The notes under the pieces were generated by a model. The model was not told the DNA's origin, searched no databases, and worked only from the letters and a program-made list of their open reading frames with translations. 64,000 bases of DNA from Odontocerum albicorne. Its lineage: Eukaryota; Arthropoda; Insecta; Trichoptera; Odontoceridae. The stretch's first letter is position 1. Every line of letters begins with the position of its first letter. The translations under genes and the position numbers were made by a program. Positions 36,018-47,022 of the stretch are shown piece after piece. The DNA is taken from the NCBI GenBank assembly GCA_949825065.1, contig OX463859.1, forward strand, positions 23,887,847 through 23,951,846. Reading direction: 5' to 3'.

Positions 36018-36467
36018 TCATTGCCTAGGTAGGCTGTTGGGGTCGGCTCTTCTCATTCTCAGGCTGCATATTCTTCGGTTCTGGGTGTCGCTTTCATCTA
36101 GGCTGTTTCTCTGCAGGATTTTGGAGCATTGAGTCATCCAGGAGTTATTTGGTCTTCCTCTGGACGGCTGTCGAGGAAGATTCACAGACATTACCTGATT
36201 TACAGTATGGTCTAGTGGTCTCCGTCTTATGTGCCCGTACCATCTCAGCTGTCGCTCTTCCCGCTTACTGTTTATGTCAGTGACTCCCAGGCCACTACGA
36301 ATGCGTGAGCTCTTAATTTTATCTTTCAGTGATACTCCTGCCAACCACCTAAGCATTCGCATTTCTGCTGTTTCAAGTTGCCTAGAGTAGGAGCTGTACA
36401 TAGTCCAGCATTCTGAGCCATACATAATTGCGGGTCTAATGATAGTCTGGTATACCTTTCCTTTCAG
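36018..36467 (-). pseudogene. RTE/BovB-like reverse transcriptase C-terminus
   Basis: Minus-strand open stretch from LKGKVYQTIIRPAIMYGSEC through AEMRMLRWLAGVSLKDKIK and QLRWYGHIRRRPLDHTVNQV to the TAG at 36018-36020. This is the usual order in RTE-type ORF2 C-termini. The open frame reaches 36491, but the part beyond 36467 is from the adjacent insertion. Confidence 0.75.
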
Positions 36468-37845
36468 TTTTATGAAAAAAGGAGACCCCATGAGTTGACC
36501 CCCTGCTCAAAAAAGGAGACCCCATGAGTTGCTCCAATTATAGGGGTATCACCCTTTTAAATATAGCATATAAAATACTCTCAAACATTCTTTGTAATAG
36601 ATTGCAGAAATACTCCGAATGCATAATTGGAAAATACCAAACTGGATTTCGTAGGGGAAGGTCAACAATAGATCAAATATTTTCACTTAGACATATATTG
36701 GAAAAGACTGTAGAGTTCAACATTGATACATACCACCTCTTCATAGACTTTAAGGCTGCCTACGACACGGTCAATAGGACAAAACTCTATGAAGCTATGG
36801 CTGAATTTAATATTCCTGTCAAACTCATTAACCTAGTCAGGCTTACAATGTCCAACGTTGAGTGCCGTGTCAGAGTGCAAAAGGATCTGTCTGAACCCCT
36901 TAAAACATTTAATGGACTTAGACAAGGAGATGCTTTGGCGTGTACGCTGTTTAATATGGCTTTGGAAAAGGCCATTAGGGATAGCGGCATACAAACAACA
37001 GGCCATATATTCAGTAAATCTGTGCAGCTCCTGGCTTATGCAGATGACATTGACATCATAGCGAGGTCGGAACATGAACTTATAAATGCCTTCCGAGCAC
37101 TAGCAGCATCAGCAAAAAACCTAGGCTTAGTAGTCAGTGAGACCAAAACAAAATATATGCCCGTAAATGGACGCCAAAACCCAATAAGTCTACAAATAGA
37201 CAACTTTACCTTCCAAACCGTTTCTGAATTTGTGTATCTCGGTACCATGGTGACAAGTAAGAACGATGTTTCCACTGAAATAAATCGAAGATTAATAGCT
37301 GCAAACCGATGCTATTTTGGACTGCAGAGGTACATGAAATCACGACATCTCTCTAGAAAAACCAAAACTCTACTTTATAAAACACTCATCCGACCTGTGC
37401 TCACCTATGGCTCAGAATGTTGGACTCTAAGTAGAGTGGACATGAGGGCTCTAGGGACATTTGAGAGGAAGATTCTGCGCAAAATATATGGCCCCATTTG
37501 CAATAACGGAGAATGGCGTATCAGGTATAATCAGGAGCTGTACGGTCTGTATGGAGACCCTACCATAACACAAGAGATTTTAATTGGGAGACTCAGGTGG
37601 GCTGGACACGTGCAGCGAATGAGTGAGGAAGACATTCCGAGAGGGCTCTTGAATGGCACACCGGGGGGTCGAAGAAAGCCAGGAAGGCCGAAGCTTCGAT
37701 GGCTGGATGGTGTCAATAGGGATGCGCAGCTCATTGGCATCCAGAACTGGCGAACAGCAGCACAGGACCGCCAGTCATGGAGGCGTGCTTTAAGGGAGGC
37801 CAAGACCCGACCTGGGTTGTAGAGCCATTGTTGATTGATTGATTG
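36468..37845 (+). mobile_element. 5'-truncated RTE-like retrotransposon
   Basis: The copy starts near KKGDPMSCSNYRGITLL and ends with a TTGATTGATTGATTGAT tail. A nearly exact 16-bp direct repeat (ATACCTTTCCTTTCAG at 36452-36467, one change at 37846-37861) flanks it and would be its target duplication. A 23-bp segment (AAAAAAGGAGACCCCATGAG...) is doubled at the 5' junction (36475 and 36511). The fragment lies head to head with the minus-strand RTE tail at 36018-36467. Confidence 0.7.
36524..37822 (+). CDS. reverse transcriptase ORF2 fragment, uninterrupted
   Basis: 432 codons without a stop. NYRGITLLN is at 5-13, the catalytic LFIDFKAAYDTVNR block at 72-85, GLRQGDALACTLF at 131-143 and the active-site box AYADDIDII at 171-179. 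Then come LLYKTLIRPVLTYGSECWTL, RLRWAGHVQRMSEEDIPRGL and the C-terminal GGRRKPGRPKLRWLDGVNRD motif. The endonuclease domain and the first part of the RT are lost by 5' truncation, so it cannot act on its own. The open frame suggests a fairly recent insertion. RTE-type affinity is from motif order and the short-repeat tail. Confidence 0.85.
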   Translation: MSCSNYRGITLLNIAYKILSNILCNRLQKYSECIIGKYQTGFRRGRSTIDQIFSLRHILEKTVEFNIDTYHLFIDFKAAYDTVNRTKLYEAMAEFNIPVKLINLVRLTMSNVECRVRVQKDLSEPLKTFNGLRQGDALACTLFNMALEKAIRDSGIQTTGHIFSKSVQLLAYADDIDIIARSEHELINAFRALAASAKNLGLVVSETKTKYMPVNGRQNPISLQIDNFTFQTVSEFVYLGTMVTSKNDVSTEINRRLIAANRCYFGLQRYMKSRHLSRKTKTLLYKTLIRPVLTYGSECWTLSRVDMRALGTFERKILRKIYGPICNNGEWRIRYNQELYGLYGDPTITQEILIGRLRWAGHVQRMSEEDIPRGLLNGTPGGRRKPGRPKLRWLDGVNRDAQLIGIQNWRTAAQDRQSWRRALREAKTRPGL

Positions 37846-37861
37846 ATACCTTTCCTTCCAG

Positions 37862-38196
37862 CATAATCTACATTAAAAGATTGAAATGGTGTTACATTAT
37901 TGAATGTGCCATCATGTAGTGATTTAGAAGGAGCTGCACCAAAAGAACTTCCTTCCGTCTGTTGTGGCTGACGATTATTTTTATGACATTTTTATTTATA
38001 CATAGTTTAGGTACACCCTCGCACATGTTAAACGTGACCACTTTTCCAATAGCTTCCTGAATGCATGGATTCCCAGAACACCATCACGTTAGCTTCTGTA
38101 TTGTTCCCATCAGCAAATATGCATAAACAGTTTCACGCCCCGCAATCATCAATCTTGAACAGAACAACTTAGCACTATACATGAAAAATTGTAGCG
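37862..38196. other. no gene recognised
   Basis: A minus-strand stretch around 37870-38000 reads QPQQTEGSSFGAAPSKSL and TPFQSFNVDYAGRKG, which looks like former coding sequence. It is short and I cannot assign it. Confidence 0.3.
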
Positions 38197-39078
38197 TGGT
38201 CCCTGTGACAGTTCACAAATTTGCCCCAATACAACCTTGTAACGATGTTCAGTAATTTTAATTATTTTATTAAATTTAATATAAGTCTCGATTCTAATAA
38301 ATAGCCAAGTTATTTAGGTAAATACATTACATAAAATTAACAATTATGACAAATTAATACATCTTGTTACAAATTAGCAAAAATGTGGCAGTTTGTTAAA
38401 ATCAAATAATATTTGGTGACGTTTGTCAAAAGTCACTACGTTAGTCTGCATTGGCTAGGGATGGGGTATTCGATAATTATTTTCGATTTTTTTTATACAT
38501 AAAATTAAATATTCGTAATTAGTATTAATCCATAGTGGATCTTGGCTTATTTAAAGATACATACAAATCAAACAATACATTAGAAAGGCATTATACTGGC
38601 AGTGGTATGGCGGCAACCTGATTACAGTATGCCATTGGATTTGGTCAGTTCATCCAATATATAAGTTGGTGTTAGCGGTTTGTATATCTTCACCAATCGG
38701 ATCAGCTCATTTTTCAGCATTGCCTCATTTGCCTCCACTCTTTTGTTTCGAAGCCAAGTTATAAGTTCAACTTTCCTGTTCGCTGAAATTGGAATTTTTT
38801 TCATTTGAACGGAGTGGTACGAGGCGTTGTCCATTATTATGGTGTGAGGCTCGTCTAAATTTGACAATAGTGTCATAAACCACCGCTTGAAGTTCTCGTA
38901 GTTCATCTCCTCGTGATATTCCGTCGTTTTGACCGATTTAAATGCCAACAGATAATTGGGTACGTTTTCGATTTATAAAAAAACTTCGATTTGTAAAAAA
39001 AAATTATTTTACCCCATCCCTTTGAGACATAACGTTTAAAACATTGCACGACCCATCCTAGAATTTCTGAAGTATAGT
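38197..39078 (-). mobile_element. DDE element relic related to the 11.4-kb foldback
   Basis: The left part (38200-38345) matches the arm and loop of the foldback at 11443-11663 (CACAAATTTGCCCCAATACA). The right tip (CCATCCTAGAATTTCTGAAG, about 39052) matches its outer arm. Between them, on the minus strand at 38622-38948, is a transposase piece: EEMNYENFKRWFMTLLSNLD, HTIIMDNASYHSVQMKK (catalytic D at MDNASYH), TWLRNKRVEANEAMLKNELI, YILDELTKSNG. The third catalytic block is missing. The transposase resembles the one at 4511-5917. Confidence 0.6.
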
Positions 39079-39888
39079 AATGCATAATATGACGTTTTAT
39101 TATAAATATATATTTCACACAGTAAAATAATCTTGTTATTTGAATGTTAATAAAAACATAATGTCAAAATGCTGCTCACATATTTTATCATCTATGTCAC
39201 CATTTCTAACCACCAAAGTCCTTATATAGGTATATTATTACTATTCAATCAACTCAATCGTTTTTGAGATGACTGCCATTATATCCAATATCATTCTATA
39301 TAAAATTATATTTTGAAAATAGCAGTATGGGATAAGGCAACCAGATAGGAAAGACCTTAGAAGATGAATTGGTAAAGACTGAAGTGTGTGGCGAAACCTT
39401 GAACATGAGACTTAGGTTCTACAAAATATATACAACCATGAAAATTTTTATTCCATATAATTTTGTCCATTGTACGAAGCTCAAAATTCTAAAAAGCAAA
39501 ACTTTGATTCGTCACCGGTGGCTCTTAAAGAAGGAAAGCATCAAAAATCACAATTTTTGTACATAAAAGCTCAAAAGTATTGATAATTGCACTTTTAGCC
39601 TTTAAAACACAACAGTGGCAAATGACTGTGTGCCCCTAAAAGAAACAAAATGTAAAAATTATACTATTAGGTCCTAAAACACGAAGTCTCAATAATTTTT
39701 TTTATTCTAAAAGCACCCAAGTGTAAACAGCTGTTCTATTGGTTAGCAGTGGATATACGAGTACCAGAGTGCAGAGATGAATGGAGAGAAGTCGTCGAAA
39801 GCTATCATGGTAGTCACAATGCTCAATCATGAGTTACACAACATTTATGATGAGTGTGGATGTACGAGTATTTAAGGCAGGTAACATA
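39079..39888. other. no gene recognised
   Basis: AT-rich intergenic sequence with no frame or repeat I can assign. Confidence 0.35.
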
Positions 39889-40500
39889 TCAGGTCTGTAA
39901 ATATGAAACCAGATTTTTTTATAGAAAATGGTGAAAAATATTTTATTCAAAGTATTGCCCATCACTAGCTATACATTTTTCCCATCTCTCTGGCAATTTG
40001 TGGACGCCACACCATCATCATCATTGCCAGTCACAATTTGATGGAGAAATGATTTTCTTTTGTACCTGGCGAGCAGTATTTCGCCAGTGGTTTTTCGGTT
40101 TTACTGCTGTCTTTCATTCAGTTCATGTGGAACCCATTTTCCCACCTTCTGGATCTTTCCCATGGCTATCAAACGTGTGGAGACGGCTTCTTGTGTCACA
40201 TTTAATTGATCCGCAAGTTGTTGTTGTTGCATTTGAGCGTCATCCTCATCCAACAATGCTTGCAATTCGGCATCTTCAAACTTTCTCGGTGGTCTTCCAC
40301 GTTCTTCGTTTCTCACGTCAAAATCGCCACTTTTGAATTTTTTAAACCACTCAAAGCACTGTGATTTGCCAAGAGCATGCTCACCGTAAGCTTCGACAAG
40401 CATTCGATGCGATTCTGCAGCAGTTTTCTTCATATGGTAACAGAAAATCAATGCTGTCCGCAAATCGTAGTTTTCAGGCACAAAAACAGACATGTTCAAC
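39889..40500 (-). mobile_element. mauritiana-like mariner with a large internal deletion
   Basis: The minus strand starts MSVFVPENYDLRTALIF (Met at 40491; the open frame reaches 40553) and runs through MKKTAAESHRMLVEAYGEHA, FEWFKKFKSGDFDV and IQKVGKWVPHELNERQQ to about 40100. After a short gap it jumps to the extreme C-terminus, LPERWEKCIASDGQYFE with TAA, at about 39948-40005. The whole DDE domain is gone. The 3' tip TCAGGTCTGTAAATATGAAA begins at 39889 after TA. The 5' terminal repeat was not found. Sequence style is close to Mos1-type (mauritiana) mariners. Confidence 0.8.
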
Positions 40501-40951
40501 GCTATGAAATCATCCATCATCCCTTCCTTTTCTTTTGATTGATGATATCTCACTTTATATGAAAAGGAATGTTAGGGTGATTTTCCGTCTTTGTGGGGTT
40601 CGTGGGCATATGCTCATGTATGTGTTTATGGATTTCATAGCGATGGATAGTCATTTAAATTATTTATGGGACCATGTAACTTGCTTCATTTACTTTTGTC
40701 TGGTTGGTTGGAAGAGATTGTCACCTGGCAATAAACCCGCCAGATTGTATTTGCAATAAAAGTGTAAAATAAATAAATACTAGTGTGTGTTCAGCCTTAG
40801 AAATATTCAAATGGAAAAAATAAGAAATTCAAATTGTTTTGGGAGCTCATTCATTTTGAGTTGTTTTGTTTCTATGATTTGTGCATGTGCATGCACAAAT
40901 AAGTATGAAATTTAAATATTTTAAATAATATTGTTAAACGGAATACAAAAA

Positions 40952-43900
40952 ATGATTGAATTATTGAAATTGTATTTTAGAAAGCGTAAAAATAAAAATA
41001 TGAGAGCGAGTCGAATATATTTTTGGTTTAAGATACTCTTAATATCTTCAAGTATAACTATGTTAGTTAATTTTTACCAGCAAACTGTTAAATTCATGAA
41101 ATACAAACACAATGTTCAGGTGGTGTACATGGACAAAAAAATTGATCATTTTAAACAAAAAATTTCATGTAAGTTAGATCTTATATTAATATTAAACCTC
41201 TGTGACTACGTGGTAGAAACTTGCCATACACTTAAAGATTATAGGTTCATTTCACAATGGTGAGCAAAGGCCATTTAAAAAAGGTTACACAATTGTTTAT
41301 TTATATTTTTAAGAGCTTAGAATCACACAACTTATTTTGAATTTCATTTTATTTTCAGTCATTTGTCCATTCTCAATTTAACATCAACCTCTTCGAATTT
41401 ATTGAATTTAACATTAATTTATTTGATTCCTTTCTCTGGTAATCTTTCTGTCTTTATTTCATTTACGAGTACATAAGAGTATTGCCGTTTGAAGGTTACA
41501 AAAATGCCATTTCATCATTCAAATTATTATAACTTAATGCTTTTTTTTATTAATATTAGGTCCTTACATATGAAATTGGCGTTTTGCCGTACTGGCAACT
41601 TTGATCTCAAATATCTTCTCTTTGGTTAGGAATTCCAAATTCAAATTTATACAGCTATTTACTCAAGTATTTGTGTTTCGAAAATTATAATTCATTTGTT
41701 TTTTCCTCAATTGTTTTTTTTCTTTGCGTCACTCAGTTTACAAAATGGAAAACTTGAAATATCGCGTTATTTACGAGTACGAGTTCCACCGTGGCACCAG
41801 TGCTGCAGAAACGGCTCGAAGGATTAATGATGTGTATGGCGACGGTGCCGCAAAATAAAACACAGTGCGTTTTTGGTTCCAACGTTTTCGTTCTGGAAAT
41901 TTCGACCTGCAGAACAAGCCCCGTGGACGGCTGGAGACCAAAGTTGATAATGAAGAATTGAAGGCTATTGTGGAAGCGGATCCATCGCAAACCACGTCCG
42001 AGTTAGCTGCAGGCTGCGGTGTTAGTGATAAAACTGTTTTAATCCACTTGAAGCAAATTGGGAAGGTGAAAAAGCTTGAAAGGTGGGTACCTCACGAATT
42101 GAGTGAAGCAAATCAACAAACGCGCGTTGACTGCTGCGTTGCATTACTCAACCGGCACAATAATGAAGGAATTTTGAATTGAATCATTACCTGTGATGAA
42201 AAGTGGATCCTGTATGATAATCGGAAGCGCTCATCGCAATGGCTGAACCCTGCCGAACCAGCCAAACCATGCCCCAAGCGAAAATTGACTCCAAAAAAGT
42301 TACTTGTGAGCGTTTGGTAGACTAGTGCTGGTGTCGTTCACTACAGCTTTCTTAAATCTGGCCAGACGATTACGGCAGATGTCTATTGTCAGCAACTGCA
42401 AACCATGATGGAAAAGCTAGCTGCTAAACAACCGAGGCTGGTTAATCGCTCTAGGCCACTGCTGCTTCATGATAACGCTAGACCACACACTGCACAACAG
42501 ACGGCTACCAAATTAGAAGAGCTTCAATTGGAATGTCTAAAGACATCCACCGTACTCTCCGGACATTGCCCCAACAGATTACTATTTTTTTCGAAATTTG
42601 GATAACTTCTTGCAAGGGAAAAAATTCAACTCCGATGGGGCAGTCCAAACCGACTTCAAAGATTTTATTGATTCCCGTCCGAATGGTTTTTTTAGTAAAG
42701 GAATCGATGAACTACCTATGAGATGGCAAAAGTGCATAGATAGCAATGGTACATACTTTGATTAAATAAATATATTATATTAAAAAAAAATCAACTTTAT
42801 GTTCCTCCCAAACAAAACGCCAATTTCATATGTAAGGACCTAATATTTAATTTAATTATTTTCATTACAGAGCTTTAAAATGATATCTTACTAGTATGAC
42901 TAAAATAATTATATGAGTGAATAGTATTGAAAAATGCATCTCAATTTACTAAATTAATTTTGTTTAAATTTTTATACAAGTTGGGGCATAAAAAACTGAA
43001 GGATGTAAAAGATTTGAAAAGTTTATATTTTTATTATTTTTGTTACCTAATTTATCACGGAGTTTTTTCAAAGCTAGTTATGAAAAACAACATCTTCCAT
43101 ATTCTCGCTGGCATTCTCCCATATTCTCACTGACAAATTCAGACTTTTTCAGAGGTTTTTCCAGAGGATTTCCCATGTTAAATGCAATGCTTCGGAAGCC
43201 AAATCTCTTATTTCAGACCAAATGTTGTCCTTTACATTCTGTATTGGGTTCGGTGTGTTCACGTATATCTGCTTCTTCAAGTAACCCCGCAAAAGGAAGT
43301 CGCAGGCTGTTAAATCTGGTGAATGGGAAGCCAAGCAAAATCCGCATTTTTAGAAATTATTCTGTTACCAAAAAGTTCACGCAAAAACTTCATGGTTGCT
43401 CTGGCGATGTGTACAGTGTCTCCATCTTATCGAAATCATTTGTTAAGATTATTTTCGATCACTAAATGTTGTTATGGCCTTTTGCAACAAAAACACTTAG
43501 AATTTCAACTGTGTAATTTTATTTGTATATTGGTTGGATTACATTGAAGTATAATATTAACAGTATTATATAAGTAATAATAACGATGATGTTAATATCG
43601 TAGTGGCTTTAAGAATAATGATTGCTGCGTCTGATATAACGTCCTATTTAAAGCAAAGATAACCATACGCACGACCCTTCAATAGATTAAAAAGGAATGT
43701 CTCGGGTATGTTATCGATATCAGGCGATTTATCTCGTTCGCGGTTTTCTTCCATTTAGTGATACCAAATCTTTATTGAATTTGGATAGATAACCGTCAAC
43801 AGATAATAAATTTAAACATAATACATTGAGTTAAGTTTGACATACATGTGATAACACTAATATTTATAGGTTCTAGATTACATAGTACAGAGATATGGTT

Positions 43901-46191
43901 GACATTGGTTTGCATGATATATTGGAAGTGGATAAGAGTAAACGATAAGATAAGCATATTAACATTGGTAGGGATACATTACAGTGTTAAAAAAATTCAA
44001 TAATGGTTCTGAACAGAGCAGCAGTTACAATTTCTGTAACCTTCGTTTTCAAAAATATGGGGACAAATTACTCACTTAGCCATAACATCAAACCAGGCAG
44101 AACATCTAATGGAATGTAATTGACACAGGTGCTTTTCCATGAGATTCTCAGTACCCCAGATCTTTAATTTTGATTATTTATGTTGAGATGAAAATGAACT
44201 TCATCACTCGTGAGATGGTTTAAAAAATTATCTTATATGATGGCCTGTTGAAAATTAATTGTATACTATGAGTGCTGCTGATAATCATGGAGCAACAGTT
44301 TCTGTACCAAATCCACCTTGTAATGAAACAATTAAGATCCTTGCGCAATATAGGTTATAGCAATGATCTGGAAATGCCTAAGACCTTGTCTACACTCGGT
44401 TCCATCTACTGCAGCCTTAGTGTGGACAATACGACAACCATATATTTCTTAACACTTCCCTTACTGTGCTAAAAAATCCCGCTGCCACGTTGTTGGACTC
44501 AGTGTACAGTAAAAAATGTATGTTTTAAATTTAAATTATGCGAAATCTGCTAGGTTATTTTTTGTAATTAACTATAAAAATCATTTTATTATGTATTAAA
44601 ACGTCGAATAATATAAAATAAATGCAAGAAATTATAAAACAGGAGCTGAAACAGAGAGATGACATTTCTATAGGAATTTCGTTTGTACAGTGACAATTAT
44701 GGTGCGTACAGATATCATTATCCCCACTCTATCTGCATATGCGTAATAGGGGTTACCAACCGTTTAATTTTTTTTTTCATAAAATAATACAATAAAATGT
44801 AGCGTGTATTTTTTTAGCAATAAAAATAAAATTCGAATTAAGACAATAAATAACATATTAACCAAATATAAAATGAATATATAAATTCAAAAATAATAAT
44901 ATATAAATAAACACAAAATTCAAACCAATTAAATATGCAATTTGGAAAATATAAACACTACAAAAAAATTCAAAATAGGAAAAACATATAATCAAAGTTT
45001 AATACTGTGGAAAAAGTTATCGCAATTGGGGCACGAAATAGATTTTGTTTCTATTCTATGTACTTAACACACAAGTGTTTGACAAACATTGCAGAATAAC
45101 CTGGTTCTTTTTCTCGATCAAATTGTTTTTCTTGACAAAATCTTCTGATTCTGATATATTGCCTGTCGTCTCAAATCCCAAATCGCTATCGATATTTCTC
45201 GCCATCTCAATTATTATTTTTTTGAAAATGAAATAATAAAGAAAAATGTAACAAATATACATTTATCATAAAAAGAGTAACGGTACAATAGAACATACCA
45301 GATAAAAAATAACAATAGAAAAAAACATACCAGATAAAAAATAGAAAAAATAAAAAAAATCAGGATTATAAAACTGGTGACGAATCACTGGAATGGATGT
45401 AAAATATGAACTGTCAAAAATGAACGAGTCATGCGCACCTTTTTGGCACACTTCGAAAAATTGTCGATCGAATATAAAATATTCATTTCTGTGGATATTT
45501 ATAAATGTTTTTATTTCGTAATGACATCATTCAAATCATAGAAGTTTTGATGAGGAATACATAAAGTATGAAGACCCTGCAATTAGTATATTTAGAGAAA
45601 TTAAATAAAATATAAGGCCTGGTCACTCGCTATCCATCACAGATAGGCAAGTGTTAAAGGTTGGCTTCTAATCTCTGATACTCAAACTGTGTGATTAAGT
45701 TTCTAATCTTGTGATCACTAGGAGAGTTTCGGATATTAAAATGGCGGCAGTATTTTCTTTTTATCAAAATAATCATGAATCATATCAGAATAACATTGAA
45801 GGTTACCAATTTAATTTTTTTCTAAGTGTTTTTAATTGGAAATGATGAAAATAAATAAAAAAATATTGATTTAAAAAAAATATTTAAAAATAATAGTACA
45901 TCACTATGTTGTAAAAAAATCGCATGGTAGCAAGAAAAAACAAAGTGATCTAAACATTTTTTTATTTCAGACAATAATTTTAATAATCTCTTCAATGATG
46001 GTTTGGATAGAAAATATGCTAATGAAGCATTCCACTTCCAAAATGACAATTGGAATAAAACAGTGGAAAGATGGTGGAACAAAGGAGTACTGAAGAGGGA
46101 ACAGGAAGATCGAAAAATTTTGATCCGTGCAATAAGAAAAAAGAATAGAAAAAATACTAAAAATCTGCCAAGTTACATTAAAGTCCAGTAG
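40952..46191 (+). CDS. gene B2: small single-pass membrane protein
   Basis: Two coding exons, 40952-41168 and 45971-46191, joined in phase 1. The donor is TTTCAT|GTAAGT and the acceptor TTTTTTTATTTCAG. Junction codon T|AC gives Tyr73. The predicted product is 145 aa. A basic N-terminus (RKRKNKNMRASR) precedes one membrane segment at about 22-42 (IYFWFKILLISSSITMLVNF), suggesting the N-terminus inside. YKHNVQVVYMDKKIDHFKQK aligns with B1 YKQNTQKVDDIRKRIDIIL. The second exon contains NDNWNKTVERWW (97-108) and a very basic tail (RAIRKKNRKNTK). AATAAA lies at 46369-46374, 178 bp after the stop. The 4.8-kb intron holds a dead mariner, a DDE transposase piece and a 1.2-kb piggyBac derivative. Unknown family. 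The start could also be a later Met (residue 17). Confidence 0.6.
41556..42843 (+). mobile_element. mariner element, lineage 1, dead copy
   Basis: Inverted ends starting TTAGGTCCTTACATATGAAA (41556) and complementary at 42843, with TA on both sides (41554-41555, 42844-42845). At 1288 bp it is nearly identical to the intact copy at 47023-48309. It sits within the B2 intron. Confidence 0.97.
41745..42764 (+). pseudogene. mariner transposase, lineage 1, broken
   Basis: Compared with the intact copy, Glu38 is TAA (41856-41858), Arg146 is TGA (42180-42182) and Trp192 is TAG (42318-42320). One extra A near 42540 shifts frame just before the PPYSPD block, and Leu274 is changed to Ile. Otherwise the two copies differ at few positions. 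Three stops and one frameshift make it inactive. Confidence 0.95.
43140..43460 (-). pseudogene. C-terminal DDE transposase fragment
   Basis: The minus strand reads GDTVHIARATMKFLRELFG, then after a frameshift SHSPDLTACDFLLRGYLKKQ, then YVNTPNPIQNVKDNIWSEI. This matches the WPPRSPDLxPxDFxLWGY type of IS630/Tc1/mariner-like insect transposases (second and third acidic blocks). It is in the B2 intron. Confidence 0.65.
44449..45657 (-). mobile_element. 1.2-kb internally deleted piggyBac derivative (copy C)
   Basis: TTAA at 44449-44452 and 45654-45657. The ends CACTTCCCTTACTGTGCTAA and GTCACTCGCTATCCATCACA match the other copies. The only coding remnant (45205 down to 45056) joins MARNIDSDLGFETTGN...SEDF directly to the region before the cysteine-rich C-terminus, removing the whole catalytic core. 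Copy B (56191-56655) has nearly the same junction, so both descend from one deletion derivative. Confidence 0.92.
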
Positions 46192-46374
46192 ACATAATAC
46201 AAAAATCACATGCTGATTATCAAATTGTACATAATCATAAGAATTTTTAGAATACACTCTAAATTTCATCCAATGAAATTGAAAATATGAAAAAATAACA
46301 GCCGTTGGTTGATTCAAACTCCAAACTATTTAGGGAATCATATTGCATTAATTTTACAACCAATATTCAATAAA

Positions 46375-47022
46375 TGACTTTTATATTTATTATACTATTT
46401 CGCTCCCAAGCATGCTTGATGAAATAAAATGATATTTGGTTACACTGACTCCAGAAAATGTACTTGCATTATTGTTTTCTTACCAAATATGTTTTTCTAA
46501 ATATATGTAGATGTGGGGAAGTACCCAATATAATGATTACAATCACCACTTTCCTATCCTAACAGTCAACTTGTTTTCTTTTTTATAATATTTGTATTCT
46601 TTCAATAATAGTGGGTACGATTCCCGAATGCTCTTGAGGAAAGTCTGGTCTAGAAATGGCGCAATAAAAATGTCTTATTAGTTTCTTCCTAAAATACATT
46701 GACTTTTTGAGGTGTTTATGCTGTAGATTACTCATTCCTAAATTCAGCCTGAGTTTATTCAGGTTTTATTTAACCTTTAGTGAATTGAGTTCGTTCTTCA
46801 TTTATAATATTTTTATAGCGTTATGTACTTTTTAGAATGATTTTAACTTATTTATAATAAAATAAAGATTTTTGATAATTCAGAAATGTTTTACTTACTT
46901 TAATATGAAATATCAAAGAAACAATTCTTATTTTTATTAATAAATAGATAACTAAAGTGGATCGCATTTTTTTTATTTATAAAAGGTAGTCTATAAGGGT
47001 CACTAAATAAAATCAGGTACTA
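46375..47022. other. no gene recognised
   Basis: AT-rich sequence downstream of the B2 polyadenylation signal and up to the mariner target TA at 47021. Confidence 0.4.

Noticed and set aside
36787..37803. Several minus-strand frames of 67-90 aa
   Set aside because: Shadows of the plus-strand reverse transcriptase frame.
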